DNA of 7,249 nt from CAHJXF01 sp038240015 (lineage in GTDB: Bacteria > Pseudomonadota > Gammaproteobacteria > Burkholderiales > Burkholderiaceae_D): positions 1 to 7,249 of the forward strand of contig JBBSEF010000119.1 of assembly GCA_038240015.1 (NCBI GenBank). Reading direction: 5' to 3'. The notes beneath the pieces are model-generated. The model searched no databases, was not told where the DNA came from, and saw nothing but the letters and a program-made list of their open reading frames with translations. A program made the translations under genes and the position numbers. Every line of letters starts with the position of its first letter. Positions within the stretch are counted from its first letter, which is position 1. Positions 7,063 through 7,249 of this stretch are shown here, in pieces.

Positions 7063-7249
7063 TCGATCGCCAGCAACGCCGGAGGCTCGGATGGATTCCG
7101 GCATTGGGCGAACTTCCCGACGAGCAACGCGACGCCTTGCTCAAGGAAGCGCGCGCGGCAACGCAAGGTCATCGCAACATCATGCTCGTGTTCATCGTGA
7201 TCTGGTTCGTGGCGCTGCTGGTGATCGTGCTGAATTTGCCCGGCCGATC
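7059..7249 (+). CDS. Small membrane protein of unknown function, 3'-truncated by window edge
   Basis: The GTG at 7059 overlaps the argJ stop as GTGA, an arrangement typical of translational coupling, with GGAG 8 nt upstream. The frame stays open for 63 codons to the right edge and has mostly G or C third bases like its neighbours. The start is basic (VIDRQQRRR; initiator read as Met), followed by a charged stretch with ELPDEQRDALLKEAR (residues 18-32) that looks helical. Residues 41-60 form a strongly hydrophobic segment (IMLVFIVIWFVALLVIVL), most likely a transmembrane helix, followed by NLPGR. I do not recognise the family. An ATG at 7091 with GGAGG upstream opens a different frame whose translation is Arg/Ala-rich and unlike a protein, so I prefer 7059. 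Confidence 0.65.
   Translation, partial: MIDRQQRRRLGWIPALGELPDEQRDALLKEARAATQGHRNIMLVFIVIWFVALLVIVLNLPGR

Noticed and set aside
7091..7249. An ATG with a GGAGG site 5 nt upstream, downstream of argJ
   Set aside because: Its frame gives an Arg/Ala-rich product with no hydrophobic segment. The overlapping frame from 7059 has better third-base GC bias and a clear membrane helix.
1..7249. CRISPR array, phage, transposon, toxin-antitoxin or defence system
   Set aside because: No spaced direct repeats, transposase, integrase or small toxin-antitoxin pair is visible. All long genes belong to biosynthetic or envelope families.

Overview
The window looks like chromosomal housekeeping DNA from a GC-rich betaproteobacterium, most likely of the order Burkholderiales. 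This rests on the strong resemblance of the TrpE and ArgJ proteins to Burkholderia-type sequences as I remember them, the 413-residue ArgJ length, and the strong G/C bias at third codon positions. I could not run a search, so the genus is left open. I see no transposase, integrase, phage gene, CRISPR array, tRNA or rRNA.

Layout from left to right: (1) the 3' two thirds of trpE on the plus strand, running in from the left edge and ending at 1047; (2) an 80-bp gap that is almost wholly an inverted-repeat element with three related arms, set between two convergent stop codons; (3) a minus-strand gene for a probable outer-membrane protein of the DUF3943 family (2657 to 1128); (4) a 202-bp gap with a small hairpin and a short palindrome; (5) a minus-strand gene for a secreted 930-residue M16 zinc protease (5652 to 2860); (6) a 168-bp divergent promoter region; (7) argJ on the plus strand (5821 to 7062); (8) the start of a plus-strand gene for a small membrane protein, which overlaps the argJ stop by 4 bp and runs off the right edge.

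Functionally there are two kinds of gene. trpE and argJ are core biosynthesis (tryptophan from chorismate; ornithine and arginine from glutamate). The M16 protease and the DUF3943 protein both carry signal peptides, lie on the same strand and probably act in the cell envelope. They may share a transcript, but nothing in the sequence ties their functions together. trpE ends facing a convergent gene, so trpG does not follow it directly as it does in many Burkholderiales.

I did not find a clearly new biological system. The points most worth checking are the three-arm repeat between the convergent genes, the separation of trpE from the rest of the trp genes, the uncharacterised DUF3943 protein, and the unrecognised membrane protein coupled to argJ.
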